Assembly: GCF_013377535.1 (NCBI RefSeq)
Contig: NZ_JABCJE010000007.1
Coordinates: 1 to 64,000 of the forward strand
Length of the DNA stretch: 64,000 bases
Reading direction: 5' to 3'
DNA from: Donghicola mangrovi
Lineage (GTDB): Bacteria > Pseudomonadota > Alphaproteobacteria > Rhodobacterales > Rhodobacteraceae
Part shown: piece after piece, positions 9,255 to 18,960 of the stretch
How the letters are laid out: every line of letters begins with the position of its first letter
Position numbering within the stretch: position 1 is the stretch's first letter
The notes under the pieces: model-generated
The model's database searches: none
What the model saw: only the letters and a program-made list of their open reading frames with translations
Told to the model about the DNA's origin: nothing
Made by a program: the position numbers and the translations under genes

Positions 9255-9306
9255 ATATTGGGGCGAATTCGGGGAAAAGCTGGTGCCATTCTGCATCAAA
9301 CTGTAA

Positions 9307-9337
9307 GCAAAAAGGGGGCCATAAAATGACCCCCTTC
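9307..9337 (-). terminator. terminator of leuD
   Basis: On the minus strand AAGGGGGTCAT pairs with ATGGCCCCCTT (one wobble) around a TTT loop, and a run of Ts follows. It lies 25-55 bases after the leuD stop. Confidence 0.85.
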
Positions 9338-9361
9338 TAGATGTTGTGGTTTGTCAGGGTC

Positions 9362-9967
9362 TTAGACCCAAGGACGTGCCTGCGCTGCCTGCGATTCGAA
9401 AGCTTCGATTGCAGGTGCTTTTTCCATGGTCAGGCCGATGTCATCGAGACCGTTAAGCAAGCAGTGCTTACGGAACGCGTCAACTTCGAAGGCAAAGACT
9501 TCGCCGTCCGAGGTGGTGATGGTCTGGGCTTCCAGATCCACTTCCATACGGGCGTTGGCGCCTTTTTCTGCGTCCTTCATCAGCACGTCGACCTGCTCTT
9601 GGGGCAGAACGATGGGCAGGATGCCGTTCTTGAAGCAGTTGTTGAAGAAGATGTCGGCAAAGCTGGGTGCGATCACGCACTTGATGCCGAAATCCTTGAT
9701 CGCCCAAGGGGCGTGTTCGCGCGACGAGCCGCAGCCGAAGTTGTCACCGGCGACGATGATCTCGGACTCGCGGTATGCGGGCTTGTTCAGCACGAAATCG
9801 GGGATCTCGTTGCCTTCGCCGTCATAGCGCATTTCGTCGAACAGGTTCACGCCGAGGCCCGAACGCTTGATGGTTTTCAGGAACTGCTTGGGGATGATCA
9901 TATCGGTGTCGATGTTGATCAACGGCATGGGTGCGGCGATCCCGCTGAGTTTTTCGAACTTGTCCAT
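9362..9967 (-). CDS. leuD: 3-isopropylmalate dehydratase small subunit
   Basis: LeuD is the swivel-domain subunit that pairs with LeuC to isomerise 2- to 3-isopropylmalate. The 201-residue product shows [12 protein letters not shown] near the N-terminus and [16 protein letters not shown], both family signatures. AGGA lies upstream of the ATG at 9967. leuC is 98 bases upstream on the same strand. The spacer holds a long-range inverted repeat (CCTGCGT at 10001, ACGCAGG at 10047). Confidence 0.97.
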   Translation of the reverse strand: MDKFEKLSGIAAPMPLINIDTDMIIPKQFLKTIKRSGLGVNLFDEMRYDGEGNEIPDFVLNKPAYRESEIIVAGDNFGCGSSREHAPWAIKDFGIKCVIAPSFADIFFNNCFKNGILPIVLPQEQVDVLMKDAEKGANARMEVDLEAQTITTSDGEVFAFEVDAFRKHCLLNGLDDIGLTMEKAPAIEAFESQAAQARPWV

Positions 9968-10065
9968 ATCCTGTTTTCCTTCCGAAAAAGGTGGGTATGG
10001 CCTGCGTCTGGGTCACGTATGGCTTGCGTACATACATAACCACCTGACGCAGGCGGCGGGATTTC

Positions 10066-11475
10066 TTAGGCCAGCGTACGCACGTCGGTGATCTTGCCGG
10101 TGATCGCAGCAGCTGCTGCCATCGCGGGCGACATCAGGTGAGTGCGGCCACCGCGGCCCTGACGACCTTCGAAGTTGCGGTTCGAGGTTGCTGCGCAACG
10201 CTCGCCCGGCTTCAGCTGGTCGGGGTTCATCGCAAGGCACATCGAGCAGCCTGCCAGACGCCATTCAAAACCGGCCTCCTGGAAGATGTCTGCCAGACCT
10301 TCTTCTTCGGCTTGCGCGCGGACCAGACCCGAACCGGGAACGATCATCGCACGGATGCCGTCCTTGACCTTGCGGCCCTTCAGGATCTCGGCAGCGGCGC
10401 GCAGGTCTTCGATGCGGCCGTTGGTGCACGAACCGATGAACACGGTGTCGATCTCGATGTCGGTCAGCGGGGTGCCCGAGGTCAGACCCATGTACTCGAT
10501 CGAGCGGGCAGCCGCTTCGACCTTGCCGCCTTTGAAGTCGGACGGGGTGGGAACGACGGCGCTGATCGGCAGTGCGTCCTCGGGCGAGGTGCCCCAGGTG
10601 ACGGTGGGCTCGATCGATTCACCTTCGATGACCAGCACCTTGTCGAAGTGCGCGCCTTCGTCGGTGTACAGAGTCTTCCACCAGTTCAGAGCGGCTTCCC
10701 ACTGGGCGCCTTTGGGGGCGTGGGGACGACCGTTGACGTATTCAAAGGTGGTCTCGTCGGGTGCGATCAGACCAGCGCGGGCGCCGCCTTCGATGGCCAT
10801 GTTACAGATGGTCATACGACCTTCCATCGAGAGGTTGCGGATCGCTTCGCCGCAATACTCGATCACATAGCCGGTGCCGCCGGCGGTGCCGGTTTCAGCG
10901 ATGATGCGCAGAACAACGTCTTTGGCGGTCACACCGGGCAGCAGTTTGCCGGTGATCTCGACCTTCATGTTCTTGGACTTCTTCTGGATCAGGGTCTGGG
11001 TCGCCAGAACGTGTTCCACTTCCGAAGTGCCGATGCCGTGGGCCAGCGCGCCGAACGCACCGTGAGTCGCGGTGTGGCTGTCACCACAAACGACGGTCAT
11101 GCCGGGCAGGGTCCAGCCTTGCTCGGGGCCGACGATGTGCACGATGCCCTGACGGACGTCGGTCACGGGGTAGTAGTGGATGCCGAACTCTTTCGCGTTG
11201 GTGTCCAGAGCGGCAACCTGAATGCGGCTGTCCTCGGGCATGTTCGACGGATCTTCACGGCCCTCGGTGGTGGGGACGTTGTGATCGGGAACCGCGATGG
11301 TTTTTTCGGGCGCGTGAACCTTGCGACCGGCCATACGCAGGCCTTCGAACGCCTGGGGGCTGGTTACTTCGTGAACCAGGTGGCGGTCGATATAAAGCAG
11401 GCAGGTGCCGTCCTCGGCCTCGTGGGCGACGTGGGCATCCCAGATTTTATCATAGAGTGTCTTCGGGGCGGTCAT
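10066..11475 (-). CDS. leuC: 3-isopropylmalate dehydratase large subunit
   Basis: LeuC is the aconitase-family subunit that holds a 4Fe-4S cluster and works with LeuD in leucine synthesis. The 469-residue length is normal. The cluster cysteines are visible in GSCTNGR and [10 protein letters not shown], and [15 protein letters not shown] is the substrate loop. The ATG at 11475 is preceded by GGGAGAGGACC. An in-frame upstream start at 11577 would add a basic, low-complexity N-terminus and is unlikely. Confidence 0.97.
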   Translation of the reverse strand: MTAPKTLYDKIWDAHVAHEAEDGTCLLYIDRHLVHEVTSPQAFEGLRMAGRKVHAPEKTIAVPDHNVPTTEGREDPSNMPEDSRIQVAALDTNAKEFGIHYYPVTDVRQGIVHIVGPEQGWTLPGMTVVCGDSHTATHGAFGALAHGIGTSEVEHVLATQTLIQKKSKNMKVEITGKLLPGVTAKDVVLRIIAETGTAGGTGYVIEYCGEAIRNLSMEGRMTICNMAIEGGARAGLIAPDETTFEYVNGRPHAPKGAQWEAALNWWKTLYTDEGAHFDKVLVIEGESIEPTVTWGTSPEDALPISAVVPTPSDFKGGKVEAAARSIEYMGLTSGTPLTDIEIDTVFIGSCTNGRIEDLRAAAEILKGRKVKDGIRAMIVPGSGLVRAQAEEEGLADIFQEAGFEWRLAGCSMCLAMNPDQLKPGERCAATSNRNFEGRQGRGGRTHLMSPAMAAAAAITGKITDVRTLA

Positions 11476-11693
11476 GGTCCTCTCCCGTGGATATCTTGCA
11501 ATTGATGATGGTGAATGGCTTCGGGACCGCCTTATAGGCGGGCGAGAACGGTGTGCGTCGCACCGAAGAAGCGCCACGGCAGGCGTGCGCGATCATCCAT
11601 GTCGAAAAAAGCCATCATGCCGGTGGAAATACAGCGCCAAGGGCTTAGCTGCAAGGGGAACGCGTGCTATAGGCCGCGGCTTGTGATTCCCGA
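11476..11693. other. leuC leader and promoter region
   Basis: This gap must hold the leuC promoter on the minus strand. It contains a perfect dyad, CCGCCT-TAT-AGGCGG, at 11527-11541 (TATAAG on the minus strand could serve as a -10). I see no run of leucine codons in a short leader ORF, so classical leu attenuation is not supported. Confidence 0.4.
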
Positions 11694-11891
11694 ATGGACG
11701 GTTACCGCGTGCCCTTGCTCAAGAAGCCCTTATGTCTGCTGCAAATCCTGCTGATTTCGTCTTTGGGCGCGGGTTTTGGCTGGCTTCACATGTTCGGTGA
11801 TTTTTCCGATCCAGAGGTGGCGGATGCATCAATCGCCCGTTATGAAGGCGCGCCGACTGAGTCGCCGCGGGCCATCGCCCTGCGCGATTGA
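11694..11891 (+). CDS. possible small membrane protein, 65 residues
   Basis: The ORF encodes a basic N-terminus followed by one hydrophobic helix (PLCLLQILLISSLGAGFGW) and an acidic tail. It lies 84 bases upstream of rsfS in the same direction. No clear Shine-Dalgarno precedes the ATG. The hydrophobic helix with positive-inside charge favours a real small inner-membrane protein, but coding status is uncertain and I do not recognise a family. Confidence 0.4.
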   Translation: MDGYRVPLLKKPLCLLQILLISSLGAGFGWLHMFGDFSDPEVADASIARYEGAPTESPRAIALRD

Positions 11892-11975
11892 GGCAAAGCC
11901 ATAAAAGTGGTAGGCTAAAGATACACCCGGCGTCGGGGTTTACGGCGTTATACTTAGGAGGACCAAGTCCTGACT

Positions 11976-12377
11976 ATGACGAACCAAGCAGCCCAGCCTG
12001 CTGAAAACTCTCCGGCCAATGGTGTCGGTGGTATCGAAGTGACAAGCGCAGCAATCTTGTCCCGTATCCTGACTTCTCTTGATGATGACAAGGCAGAAGA
12101 TGTCGTGCAGATCGATCTGCGCGGTATTTCGTCGATCGGTGATTACATGGTCATCGCTTCGGGCCGTTCGAGCCGTCAGGTTGTGTCGATCGCTGAAAAG
12201 CTGGTCGATCGTTTGAAAGAGACCTTTGGCATCTATTCCAAGATCGAAGGCAAAGAAGGCGGTGACTGGGTCCTGATCGACACCGGTGACGTGATCGTTC
12301 ACGTGTTCCGTCCCGAAGTGCGCGAGTTCTACCAGTTGGAAAAGATGTGGCTGCCTGCGGGTTCGGCCAAGGCCTGA
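11976..12377 (+). CDS. rsfS: ribosome silencing factor RsfS
   Basis: RsfS binds ribosomal protein L14 and blocks joining of the subunits in slow growth. The 133-residue product has the Iojap/DUF143 core: DLRGISSIGDYMVIASGRSS, then GDWVLIDTGDVIVHVF and the C-terminal REFYQLEKMW. About 20 polar residues precede the domain. AGGAGGA lies at 11956-11962. rlmH follows after 19 bases, the common rsfS-rlmH pairing. Confidence 0.96.
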   Translation: MTNQAAQPAENSPANGVGGIEVTSAAILSRILTSLDDDKAEDVVQIDLRGISSIGDYMVIASGRSSRQVVSIAEKLVDRLKETFGIYSKIEGKEGGDWVLIDTGDVIVHVFRPEVREFYQLEKMWLPAGSAKA

Positions 12378-12396
12378 TCGCCTTCAGGGACTGACG

Positions 12397-12867
12397 ATGC
12401 GCGTGCATTTATGCGTGGTGGGCCGACTGCGGTCGGGGCCCGAGGCCACGCTTATTGACGACTACATGACCAGATTTGACCGGACCGGGCGGGCGTTGGG
12501 CCTTGGCCCGGTGAAGGTCATTGAGGTCGAGGACAAGAAGTCCCGCGGTATGGGCGCCGAGGCGGATCTGCTGCGAAAGGCGATCCCCAGTGGTGCGCGG
12601 CTGGTCGTCATGGATGAACGCGGGAAGCTCATGACCTCGCCCGATTTTGCGGACAAGCTGGCGGGGTGGCGTGACACGGGCACGCAGGATTTGGCCTTTG
12701 TGATTGGCGGGGCGGACGGGATCGACCCGTCCCTGCGCGCCGAGGCGGATTTCGCGATCAGTTTCGGCAAGATGGTGTGGCCCCACATGCTGGTGCGGGT
12801 CATGCTGACCGAGCAGCTGTATCGCGCGGCCTCGATCCTGTCGAACGCGCCGTATCACCGCGAATAA
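12397..12867 (+). CDS. rlmH: 23S rRNA pseudouridine-1915 N3-methyltransferase
   Basis: RlmH is a SPOUT methyltransferase that methylates pseudouridine 1915 of 23S rRNA in 70S ribosomes using S-adenosylmethionine. At 156 residues the length is normal. The SAM-binding knot shows FVIGGADGID, and the C-terminus has the conserved SILSNAPYHRE, the usual RlmH ending. It is probably co-transcribed with rsfS. Confidence 0.96.
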   Translation: MRVHLCVVGRLRSGPEATLIDDYMTRFDRTGRALGLGPVKVIEVEDKKSRGMGAEADLLRKAIPSGARLVVMDERGKLMTSPDFADKLAGWRDTGTQDLAFVIGGADGIDPSLRAEADFAISFGKMVWPHMLVRVMLTEQLYRAASILSNAPYHRE

Positions 12868-12895
12868 GCGCCCTTGGTGGGGCTGCGGCCGGTTT

Positions 12896-12924
12896 TTGAC
12901 CAAAAAATCCAGTTAGCCGATACA
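12896..12924 (+). promoter_or_regulatory. candidate promoter of gpmI operon
   Basis: TTGACC at 12896-12901 and GATACA at 12919-12924 are 17 bases apart, upstream of the gpmI start at 12985. The -35 match is good and the -10 match is weak. Confidence 0.35.
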
Positions 12925-12984
12925 GGGATGGTTCACCCCGCGCTTGCCTTGCGCTAGGAGAGGGCAAGCCTAGGAGGTAACACC

Positions 12985-14502
12985 ATGACTGCACCCAAGC
13001 CCGTTGTTCTTTGTATTCTGGATGGTTGGGGACTGAGTGATGACAGTCCGGCGAACGCGCCCGCGCTGGCAGCGACGCCCAACTTTGACCGTATCTGGAA
13101 CGACTGCCCCCATGCCCGCCTGATCACCCACGGCCCCGACGCAGGTCTGCCGACCGGCCAGATGGGCAACTCTGAGGTAGGTCACACCAACATCGGCGCG
13201 GGCCGTGTGGTGGCGATGGATCTGGGTCAGATCGACCTGTCGATCGAAGATGGCTCTTTCTATGAAAACGAGGCGCTGCAGGCCTTTATCACCAAAGTGA
13301 CTGAGACCGCAGGCATGGCTCACGTGATGGGTCTGATCTCGGACGGTGGTGTCCATGGCCATACCGAGCACGCGCTGGCCGCCGCCAAGGCGATCACCGA
13401 TGCGGGCGTGACCGTTGCGATGCACGTGATCACCGATGGCCGCGATGTGGCGCCCAAGTCTGCCGACAAATACGTGGCCGAGTTGGAAGAGCGTTTGCCC
13501 GAGGGTGCGTTCATCGCCACTGTGTCGGGCCGCTACTATGCGATGGACCGCGACAACCGTTGGGAACGGGTGCAGCTGGCCTATGACGCGATGATCAACG
13601 GCAAGGGCTTTGAGGCCGAAACCGCCGCCGATGCGATCAAAGACAGCTACAAGCAGGACGTTCTGGACGAATTCATCAAGCCGGTCGTGATCGGCGGGTT
13701 CGAGGGCGTGCATGACGGCGACGGCATCTTCTGCCTGAACTTCCGCGCGGACCGTGCCCGTGAAATCCTGCGTGCGATCGGTGAACCGAATTTCAGCGAT
13801 TTCGAGGTTGGCGAGCGTCCGAACCTGTCGGCGCTGTTGGGCATGGTGGAATATTCGGACGGTCACAACGACTACATGACCACCGCTTTCCCCAAGCGCA
13901 AGATCGTGAACACGCTGGGCGCTTGGGTCGCCAAGCAGGGCAAGAAGCAGTTCCGTCTGGCCGAGACCGAGAAATATCCCCACGTGACGTTCTTCTTGAA
14001 CGGTGGCGTTGAGGTCCCCGAAGAGGGCGAAGACCGGTTTATGCCGAAATCGCCCAAGGTCGCGACCTATGATCTGCAGCCTGAAATGTCGGCCCCCGAA
14101 GTGACCGCCAAGTTCGTCGAGGCGATCAATGGCGATTACGACATGATCGTGGTGAACTATGCGAACCCCGACATGGTCGGCCACACCGGCGATCTGGAGG
14201 CTGCAAAGGCCGCTTGTGAAGCGGTGGACAGCGGTCTGGGCGAGGCGCTGGCCGCGCTGGAGGCCAAGGGCGGCGCGATGATCGTGACGGCGGACCACGG
14301 CAACTGCGAAGTGATGGTCGATGCCAAGACCGGCGGCGCACACACCGCGCACACGCTGAACCTGGTGCCGGTGATCCTGGTGGGCGGCCCCGAGGGTGCG
14401 GAACTGCGCGATGGCCGTCTGGCTGACTTGGCGCCGACCGTGTTGCAGCTGATGGGTCTGGACGTTCCTGCGGAAATGACCGGCGAGAGCCTGATCAAGT
14501 GA
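12985..14502 (+). CDS. gpmI: 2,3-bisphosphoglycerate-independent phosphoglycerate mutase
   Basis: GpmI interconverts 3- and 2-phosphoglycerate in glycolysis and gluconeogenesis, using two Mn ions and a phosphoserine intermediate. The 505-residue product carries LDGWGLSDDSPANAPA with the first metal Asp, the nucleophile Ser in GNSEVGHTNIGAGR, and the metal-binding TADHGNCE near the end. CTAGGAGG precedes the ATG. Its stop overlaps the start of the EnvC-like gene (TGATG). Confidence 0.97.
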   Translation: MTAPKPVVLCILDGWGLSDDSPANAPALAATPNFDRIWNDCPHARLITHGPDAGLPTGQMGNSEVGHTNIGAGRVVAMDLGQIDLSIEDGSFYENEALQAFITKVTETAGMAHVMGLISDGGVHGHTEHALAAAKAITDAGVTVAMHVITDGRDVAPKSADKYVAELEERLPEGAFIATVSGRYYAMDRDNRWERVQLAYDAMINGKGFEAETAADAIKDSYKQDVLDEFIKPVVIGGFEGVHDGDGIFCLNFRADRAREILRAIGEPNFSDFEVGERPNLSALLGMVEYSDGHNDYMTTAFPKRKIVNTLGAWVAKQGKKQFRLAETEKYPHVTFFLNGGVEVPEEGEDRFMPKSPKVATYDLQPEMSAPEVTAKFVEAINGDYDMIVVNYANPDMVGHTGDLEAAKAACEAVDSGLGEALAALEAKGGAMIVTADHGNCEVMVDAKTGGAHTAHTLNLVPVILVGGPEGAELRDGRLADLAPTVLQLMGLDVPAEMTGESLIK

Positions 14503-15623
14503 TGATGCGCCGCGCAGTCGTTCTGTGCCTTGGCCTGCTTGCGTCGCCTGTGGTGGCGCAAGAGGACCCGGCTTCGGCCGCGCTGCGGGCCAAGGGCCTG
14601 CTGGAAGAAGCCGCCGTGGCGCTGGACCATGCCCAAGGGGCGCGGGACCGCGTGGCGGCGCTGACCCAGACGGTCAAGGCCTATGAGGCGGGACTGGCGG
14701 CCTTGCGCACCGGATTGCGGCAGGCCGCTATTCGGGAAAAGGCCCTGACGCAGGAGCTGAATTCGGCTCAGGGGCAGGTGGCGGATTTGCTGGCCAGTTT
14801 GCTGACCATCGGGCGCAGTCCTGCGCCGGTGCAACTGACCCACCCCGACGGGCCCACGGGCACCGCACGGGCGGGGATGATCCTGTCCGAAGTGTCGCCC
14901 GCCTTGCAGGCGGAGGCGGATTCCTTGGCCCGTGATCTGGACGAGGTGAAAACCCTGCGGGCGCTGCAGCAGACGGCTGCGGACACCCTGCGCGAAGGCT
15001 TGCGCGGCGCCCAAGAGGCTCGCACCGCCCTGAGTGCCGCGATTTCCGACCGGACGGACCTGCCCTCCAAGTTCACCGCCGATCCGGTGAAGACGGCGGT
15101 GCTGGTGGCCTCGTCTGAATCGCTGGGAAGTTTTGCGGACAATCTGGGACAAATCGTTGCGGGCGAAGAGCTGGAAGGCGGCCCCGACGTGCACGAACAG
15201 CGCGGGATGCTGGAACTGCCGGTGCAGGGGACGATCCTGCGGGCGGCCGGTCAGCCCGATGCGGCGGGCATTGTGCGGCCCGGTTGGGTGATCGCCACGG
15301 CGCCCGGTGCGCTGGTCACCACCCCCGCTGCGGCCACGATCCGCTATCTGGGACCGCTGCTGGACTACGGAAACGTGATGATAATCGAACCCGGCCCCGG
15401 CATTCTGTTCGTGCTTGCGGGCATGGAACAGGTTTACGGTGAGGTCGGACAGGTGCTGCCAGCAGGCCACCCGCTGGGCATGATGCACGGCGCAGGTGTT
15501 GCACAGGGAGAAATCCTGACGCAGGCTGACACCGGACAGAATACAGAAACGCTCTATCTCGAAGTGAGAGAGAACCAGGAACCGGTCGATCCCGACGAAT
15601 GGTTCAAGACGGACAAGGAATGA
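14502..15623 (+). CDS. EnvC/LytM-family murein hydrolase activator, degenerate M23 domain
   Basis: EnvC-type factors activate periplasmic amidases at the division septum. The 373-residue product has a signal peptide (VLCLGLLASPVVA), an Ala/Leu/Glu-rich coiled coil to about residue 130, and a C-terminal LytM-like domain. Active M23 peptidases have HxxxD and HxH zinc ligands; the matching regions here read PGWVIAT and GILFVLAGME, so both motifs are absent. It should be non-enzymatic, as in EnvC. ATG codons at 14502 and 14505 are both usable. ctpA follows with a 4-base overlap. Confidence 0.85.
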   Translation: MMRRAVVLCLGLLASPVVAQEDPASAALRAKGLLEEAAVALDHAQGARDRVAALTQTVKAYEAGLAALRTGLRQAAIREKALTQELNSAQGQVADLLASLLTIGRSPAPVQLTHPDGPTGTARAGMILSEVSPALQAEADSLARDLDEVKTLRALQQTAADTLREGLRGAQEARTALSAAISDRTDLPSKFTADPVKTAVLVASSESLGSFADNLGQIVAGEELEGGPDVHEQRGMLELPVQGTILRAAGQPDAAGIVRPGWVIATAPGALVTTPAAATIRYLGPLLDYGNVMIIEPGPGILFVLAGMEQVYGEVGQVLPAGHPLGMMHGAGVAQGEILTQADTGQNTETLYLEVRENQEPVDPDEWFKTDKE

Positions 15624-16963
15624 CACGAATGCGCAAGTTTCTGATGGCAGTTGGCGGGGGCGCGATTGCGGGGCTTCTGGCTTCGACCCAGATCGCGGGC
15701 CCGCTGCTGGCCCAAGAAGGCAAGACCCAGACCAGCGTTTACGAACAGCTGGACCTGTTCGGCGATATCTTCGAGCGCATTCGTGCGCAGTATGTCGAAG
15801 ACGTCGACGCCGGTGAGCTGATCGAAGCCGCCATCAACGGGATGCTGGTGTCGCTGGACCCGCACTCGAGCTATCTGCCCCCCGAGGATGCCGAAGCGAT
15901 GCGCGTTCAGACCCGCGGTGAATTCGGCGGTCTGGGCATCGAGGTCACTCAAGAAGAGGGCTTCGTCAAGGTCGTGGCGCCCATGGATGGCACCCCTGCC
16001 GAAGAAGCGGGCGTTCTGTCCGGCGACTTTATCACCCACGTTGATGGCGAGAGCCTGCTTGGCCTGACGCTGGATGAAGCGGTCGAAAAGATGCGCGGGC
16101 CGGTTGGCTCCGAGATCAAGGTGACCATCGTCCGCGAGGGCGAGGAGAACCCCTTTGACGTGACGATCATCCGCGACACCATCCGCCTGACCGCCGTGCG
16201 CAGCCGCACCGAGGGCGAGGCCGTGGTTCTGCGCGTCAGCACGTTCAACGACCAGACCTTTGACAACCTGCGCGACGGTCTGGAGAAGGCCGCCGAAGAA
16301 GCGGGCGGAATGGAGAACCTGAGCGGCGTCGTGATCGACCTGCGCAACAACCCCGGTGGTCTGCTGAATCAGGCTATTCTGGTGGCGGATGCGTTCCTTG
16401 AGGAAGGCGAGATCGTTTCGACCCGTGGCCGTAACCCCGAGGATGGCGAGCGTTTCAACGCAACCCCCGGTGATCTGGCCGAGGGCAAGCCCGTGGTCGT
16501 TCTGATCAACGGTGGTTCGGCGTCGGCGTCGGAAATCGTGGCGGGCGCCCTGAAGGATCACCGCCGCGCGGTGATCGTGGGCACCAAGTCGTTCGGCAAG
16601 GGCTCGGTCCAGACGGTGATGCCGCTGAGCGGTGGCGGCGCGATGCGCCTGACCACGGCGCGGTATTACACGCCGTCGGGTCGCTCGATCCAGAATCTGG
16701 GTGTGTCGCCGGATATCGTGGTTGAACAGCCCCGTGTGGCCGTCAATGCCGAGGCAGAGGATGATACGGCAGCAAACCGCACCCGTTCCGAGGCCGATCT
16801 GCGTGGCAGCCTGACCAACGACAGCCTGACCGAGGACGAGATCCGCCAGATCGAAGAGGACCGCGCCAAGGCCGAAGAGGCCGCGAAGCTGCGGGACGAG
16901 GATTACCAGCTGGCCTATGCGGTTGACCTGCTGAAGGGCATGTCGGCTCTGGGACAGAAGTAA
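15620..16963 (+). CDS. ctpA: S41-family C-terminal processing peptidase
   Basis: CtpA-type proteases cut the C-terminal ends of periplasmic proteins, often cell-wall hydrolases. The 447-residue product has a signal sequence, a PDZ domain ([19 protein letters not shown]) and the catalytic core with Ser in [14 protein letters not shown] and Lys in [10 protein letters not shown] charged Asp/Glu-rich tail follows. The ATG at 15620 overlaps the preceding stop and is preceded by AAGGA. Operon context with an EnvC-like factor suggests a role in envelope remodelling. Confidence 0.95.
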   Translation: MTRMRKFLMAVGGGAIAGLLASTQIAGPLLAQEGKTQTSVYEQLDLFGDIFERIRAQYVEDVDAGELIEAAINGMLVSLDPHSSYLPPEDAEAMRVQTRGEFGGLGIEVTQEEGFVKVVAPMDGTPAEEAGVLSGDFITHVDGESLLGLTLDEAVEKMRGPVGSEIKVTIVREGEENPFDVTIIRDTIRLTAVRSRTEGEAVVLRVSTFNDQTFDNLRDGLEKAAEEAGGMENLSGVVIDLRNNPGGLLNQAILVADAFLEEGEIVSTRGRNPEDGERFNATPGDLAEGKPVVVLINGGSASASEIVAGALKDHRRAVIVGTKSFGKGSVQTVMPLSGGGAMRLTTARYYTPSGRSIQNLGVSPDIVVEQPRVAVNAEAEDDTAANRTRSEADLRGSLTNDSLTEDEIRQIEEDRAKAEEAAKLRDEDYQLAYAVDLLKGMSALGQK

Positions 16964-17445
16964 TGAGCCCCGAGGACATCGCAAAGCTGCCCTATCGTCA
17001 GAACGTCGGCGTCATGATCGTGAACGCCGACGGTCTGGTCTGGGTGGGTCAGCGGCTGGATAGCGAGGTGCCTGCGTGGCAGATGCCTCAGGGCGGGATC
17101 GACAAGGGTGAAGACCCGCGTGAAGCCGCCCTGCGCGAGCTGGAAGAAGAGACCGGCATTTCGGTGGATATGGTGGATGTGGTCGGTGAGACTGCGGGCT
17201 GGATTGCCTATGATCTGCCCCACGACATCGTGCCGAAGATCTGGAAGGGCAAGTATCGCGGACAGGAGCAGAAGTGGTTCCTGATGCGGTTCAACGGTCC
17301 CGACACGGCGATCGTGATTGATCGCCCGCACCCCGAGTTCAGCGAATGGCGCTGGCTGCCTGCGGCTGAACTGGTCGCCAATATCGTGCCGTTCAAGCGG
17401 GCGGTTTACGAGCAGGTTGTGGCGGAGCTGGGCCCCTTGATCTGA
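16963..17445 (+). CDS. rppH: RNA pyrophosphohydrolase
   Basis: RppH removes pyrophosphate from 5'-triphosphorylated RNA (or dinucleoside polyphosphates), starting mRNA decay. The 160-residue protein holds a complete Nudix box at residues 44-66, with Glu50 and the REL-EEETGI helix. The N-terminus [13 protein letters not shown] is typical of the RppH/IalA group. It overlaps the ctpA stop (TAATG). It is the last gene of the gpmI-envC-ctpA-rppH run. Confidence 0.93.
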   Translation: MSPEDIAKLPYRQNVGVMIVNADGLVWVGQRLDSEVPAWQMPQGGIDKGEDPREAALRELEEETGISVDMVDVVGETAGWIAYDLPHDIVPKIWKGKYRGQEQKWFLMRFNGPDTAIVIDRPHPEFSEWRWLPAAELVANIVPFKRAVYEQVVAELGPLI

Positions 17446-17553
17446 GGGGTGGCCCCGTGGCCGGTGACGGCGCCCTTTGAGTATTTGGACAAAGCAGAAA
17501 GGGCAGGCCGGATTTCCGGTCTGCCCTTTGTGCATTTGGTGGCTGTGGCGGTC
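17446..17553 (-). repeat. hairpin plus AAATAC intergenic element (copy 1) and terminator
   Basis: A 15-bp stem with one wobble, AAAGGGCAGGCCGGA / TCCGGTCTGCCCTTT, spans 17498-17529 between convergent rppH and mipZ. On the minus strand the hairpin is followed by CTTTGTCCAAATACTC. The same order (strong GC hairpin, then a CTTTGGCAAAATAC-like sequence) recurs at 60661 and 63351. It can act as a terminator for mipZ. Confidence 0.6.
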
Positions 17554-18363
17554 TTAGAAGTTCACTTTGACGCCGGGCAGGTTCAGGGTTTTGATCAGGT
17601 CGCGCAGCTCTTGGCGGGCGGCGATGTTCGAGATCGAAAGCTGGGTGACGCCGATATCCTTGAGGTCCAGAAGGGTCAGGCCTTTGGGGAAGAGTTCGCG
17701 GAAGACCACGCGTTCCGAGAAGCCGGGGGCGACGCGGAAGCCGATGCGTTTGGCGAGCTTGTCCACGGCGGCGGACATTTTCTTTTTGTTGATCATGTTC
17801 TGGGCGCCGATGCGGTTGCGCACCACGATCCAGTCGATCGGGGTCAGGCCGGCCTGGGCGCGCAGCTGGCGGGCGTGCCAGACCATTTCCGAATAGACCG
17901 ACGGGCCAAGGATATTCTCGCCCTCGGCGTCGGTGCGGGCCAAGAGGTCGAAGTCCACGAAGCTGTCGTTCAGTGGGGTCACCAGCGTGTCCGCGAGGCT
18001 GTGCGCCATCTGGCTGAGGCGGGTGTGCGAACCGGGGCAGTCGATCAGGATGAAATCGCTGTCAGCCTCGAGCAGCTGGACGGCAGAGGACAGGCGCACG
18101 TCATAGATATTCTCGCCTTCTTTGATCGAGGCGGGGTCGATCTCGGGCAGTTCGATGTAGTTGGGGCTGGGCAGGTCCAGCTTTTCCTTGGCCAGAAAAC
18201 GGGCGCGGTTTTCAGCGTAGCGGCCAAAGCTTTTCTGGCGCATGTCGAGGTCGAGCGCGCCGACCTTGAACCCGAGCCGGACAAGCGCCGTGGCGATGTG
18301 CATCGATGTTGTCGATTTGCCGGAGCCGCCCTTTTCGTTCCCAACGACAATGATATGCGCCAT
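17554..18363 (-). CDS. mipZ: MipZ, division-plane positioning ATPase
   Basis: MipZ is a ParA/MinD-type ATPase that forms bipolar gradients from ParB and inhibits FtsZ away from midcell in alphaproteobacteria. The 269-residue product has the deviant Walker A NEKGGSGKST at residues 9-18, the switch DLDMRQKSFGRY, Walker B DFILIDCPGS, and the MipZ-specific NRIGAQNMINKKKM and FRELFPKGLTLLDL segments. The start has AGAGGACACC upstream. No parAB is near it here. It is divergent from the small gene at 18574. Confidence 0.93.
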   Translation of the reverse strand: MAHIIVVGNEKGGSGKSTTSMHIATALVRLGFKVGALDLDMRQKSFGRYAENRARFLAKEKLDLPSPNYIELPEIDPASIKEGENIYDVRLSSAVQLLEADSDFILIDCPGSHTRLSQMAHSLADTLVTPLNDSFVDFDLLARTDAEGENILGPSVYSEMVWHARQLRAQAGLTPIDWIVVRNRIGAQNMINKKKMSAAVDKLAKRIGFRVAPGFSERVVFRELFPKGLTLLDLKDIGVTQLSISNIAARQELRDLIKTLNLPGVKVNF

Positions 18364-18573
18364 ATATGGTGTCCTCTGATTTTTTCGGAACCGGATATCG
18401 TTTTAGTTATGCTTATGCCTAGTCGGTGCGGGGTTGGGCAAGAGTCCGCGTGATTCTGTGGGCAGATTTTTCACATTTTCGTGGAGTGTGTGGGAAGTCA
18501 GGGCGTCCTGCATTTGCGTATTGGCCCTTTGCTGCAACCATTTCGGATAGGTTTTGCAAAAAGGACTACCGTT

Positions 18574-18960
18574 ATGGATTTGCCCCACATTCAGTTTGAC
18601 AGCCTGTTCAAGATGCCCTGGTCGGGGAACATCGTGCAGGATATCCGGCCCGAATTCTTTAGCCCTTCCTACTCTGGCAAGCCCGAGATCGAGGCCAAGG
18701 TCATCACCGACGTGGCGGGATATGGCCAGCAATTGGGTTGGATTTCCAATGCCTTGCTGGAATTGATCGACCGCGCGGGCCTGTTCGAGGGAGAGGAAAA
18801 CGACAAGATCGAGAAGTTGCGCAAGCTGGTTACAGACGTCGACGAGGTCAAGCGCCACCACAAGAGCGACCTGACCGCCCGCGCCCATAGCGCGCTGGAC
18901 ACCCTGCGGATTGTGGACCCCGACAGCTATGCGGATTTGATTGCGCGGCGCACCAAATGA
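18574..18960 (+). CDS. conserved hypothetical protein
   Basis: This 128-residue soluble protein is acidic and mostly helical, with no signal peptide or membrane segment. I do not recognise a family with known function. The ATG at 18574 is preceded by AAAGGAC; in-frame starts upstream would add sequence without character. It is divergently placed next to mipZ, 210 bases apart, which may mean a shared promoter region but not necessarily a shared role. Confidence 0.75.
   Translation: MDLPHIQFDSLFKMPWSGNIVQDIRPEFFSPSYSGKPEIEAKVITDVAGYGQQLGWISNALLELIDRAGLFEGEENDKIEKLRKLVTDVDEVKRHHKSDLTARAHSALDTLRIVDPDSYADLIARRTK

Noticed and set aside
11476-11693. Leucine attenuator upstream of leuC
   Set aside because: No short leader frame with repeated Leu codons and no antiterminator-terminator pair is visible.
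15554-16984. Minus-strand frame of 476 codons opposite ctpA
   Set aside because: Antisense shadow of a well-supported gene.
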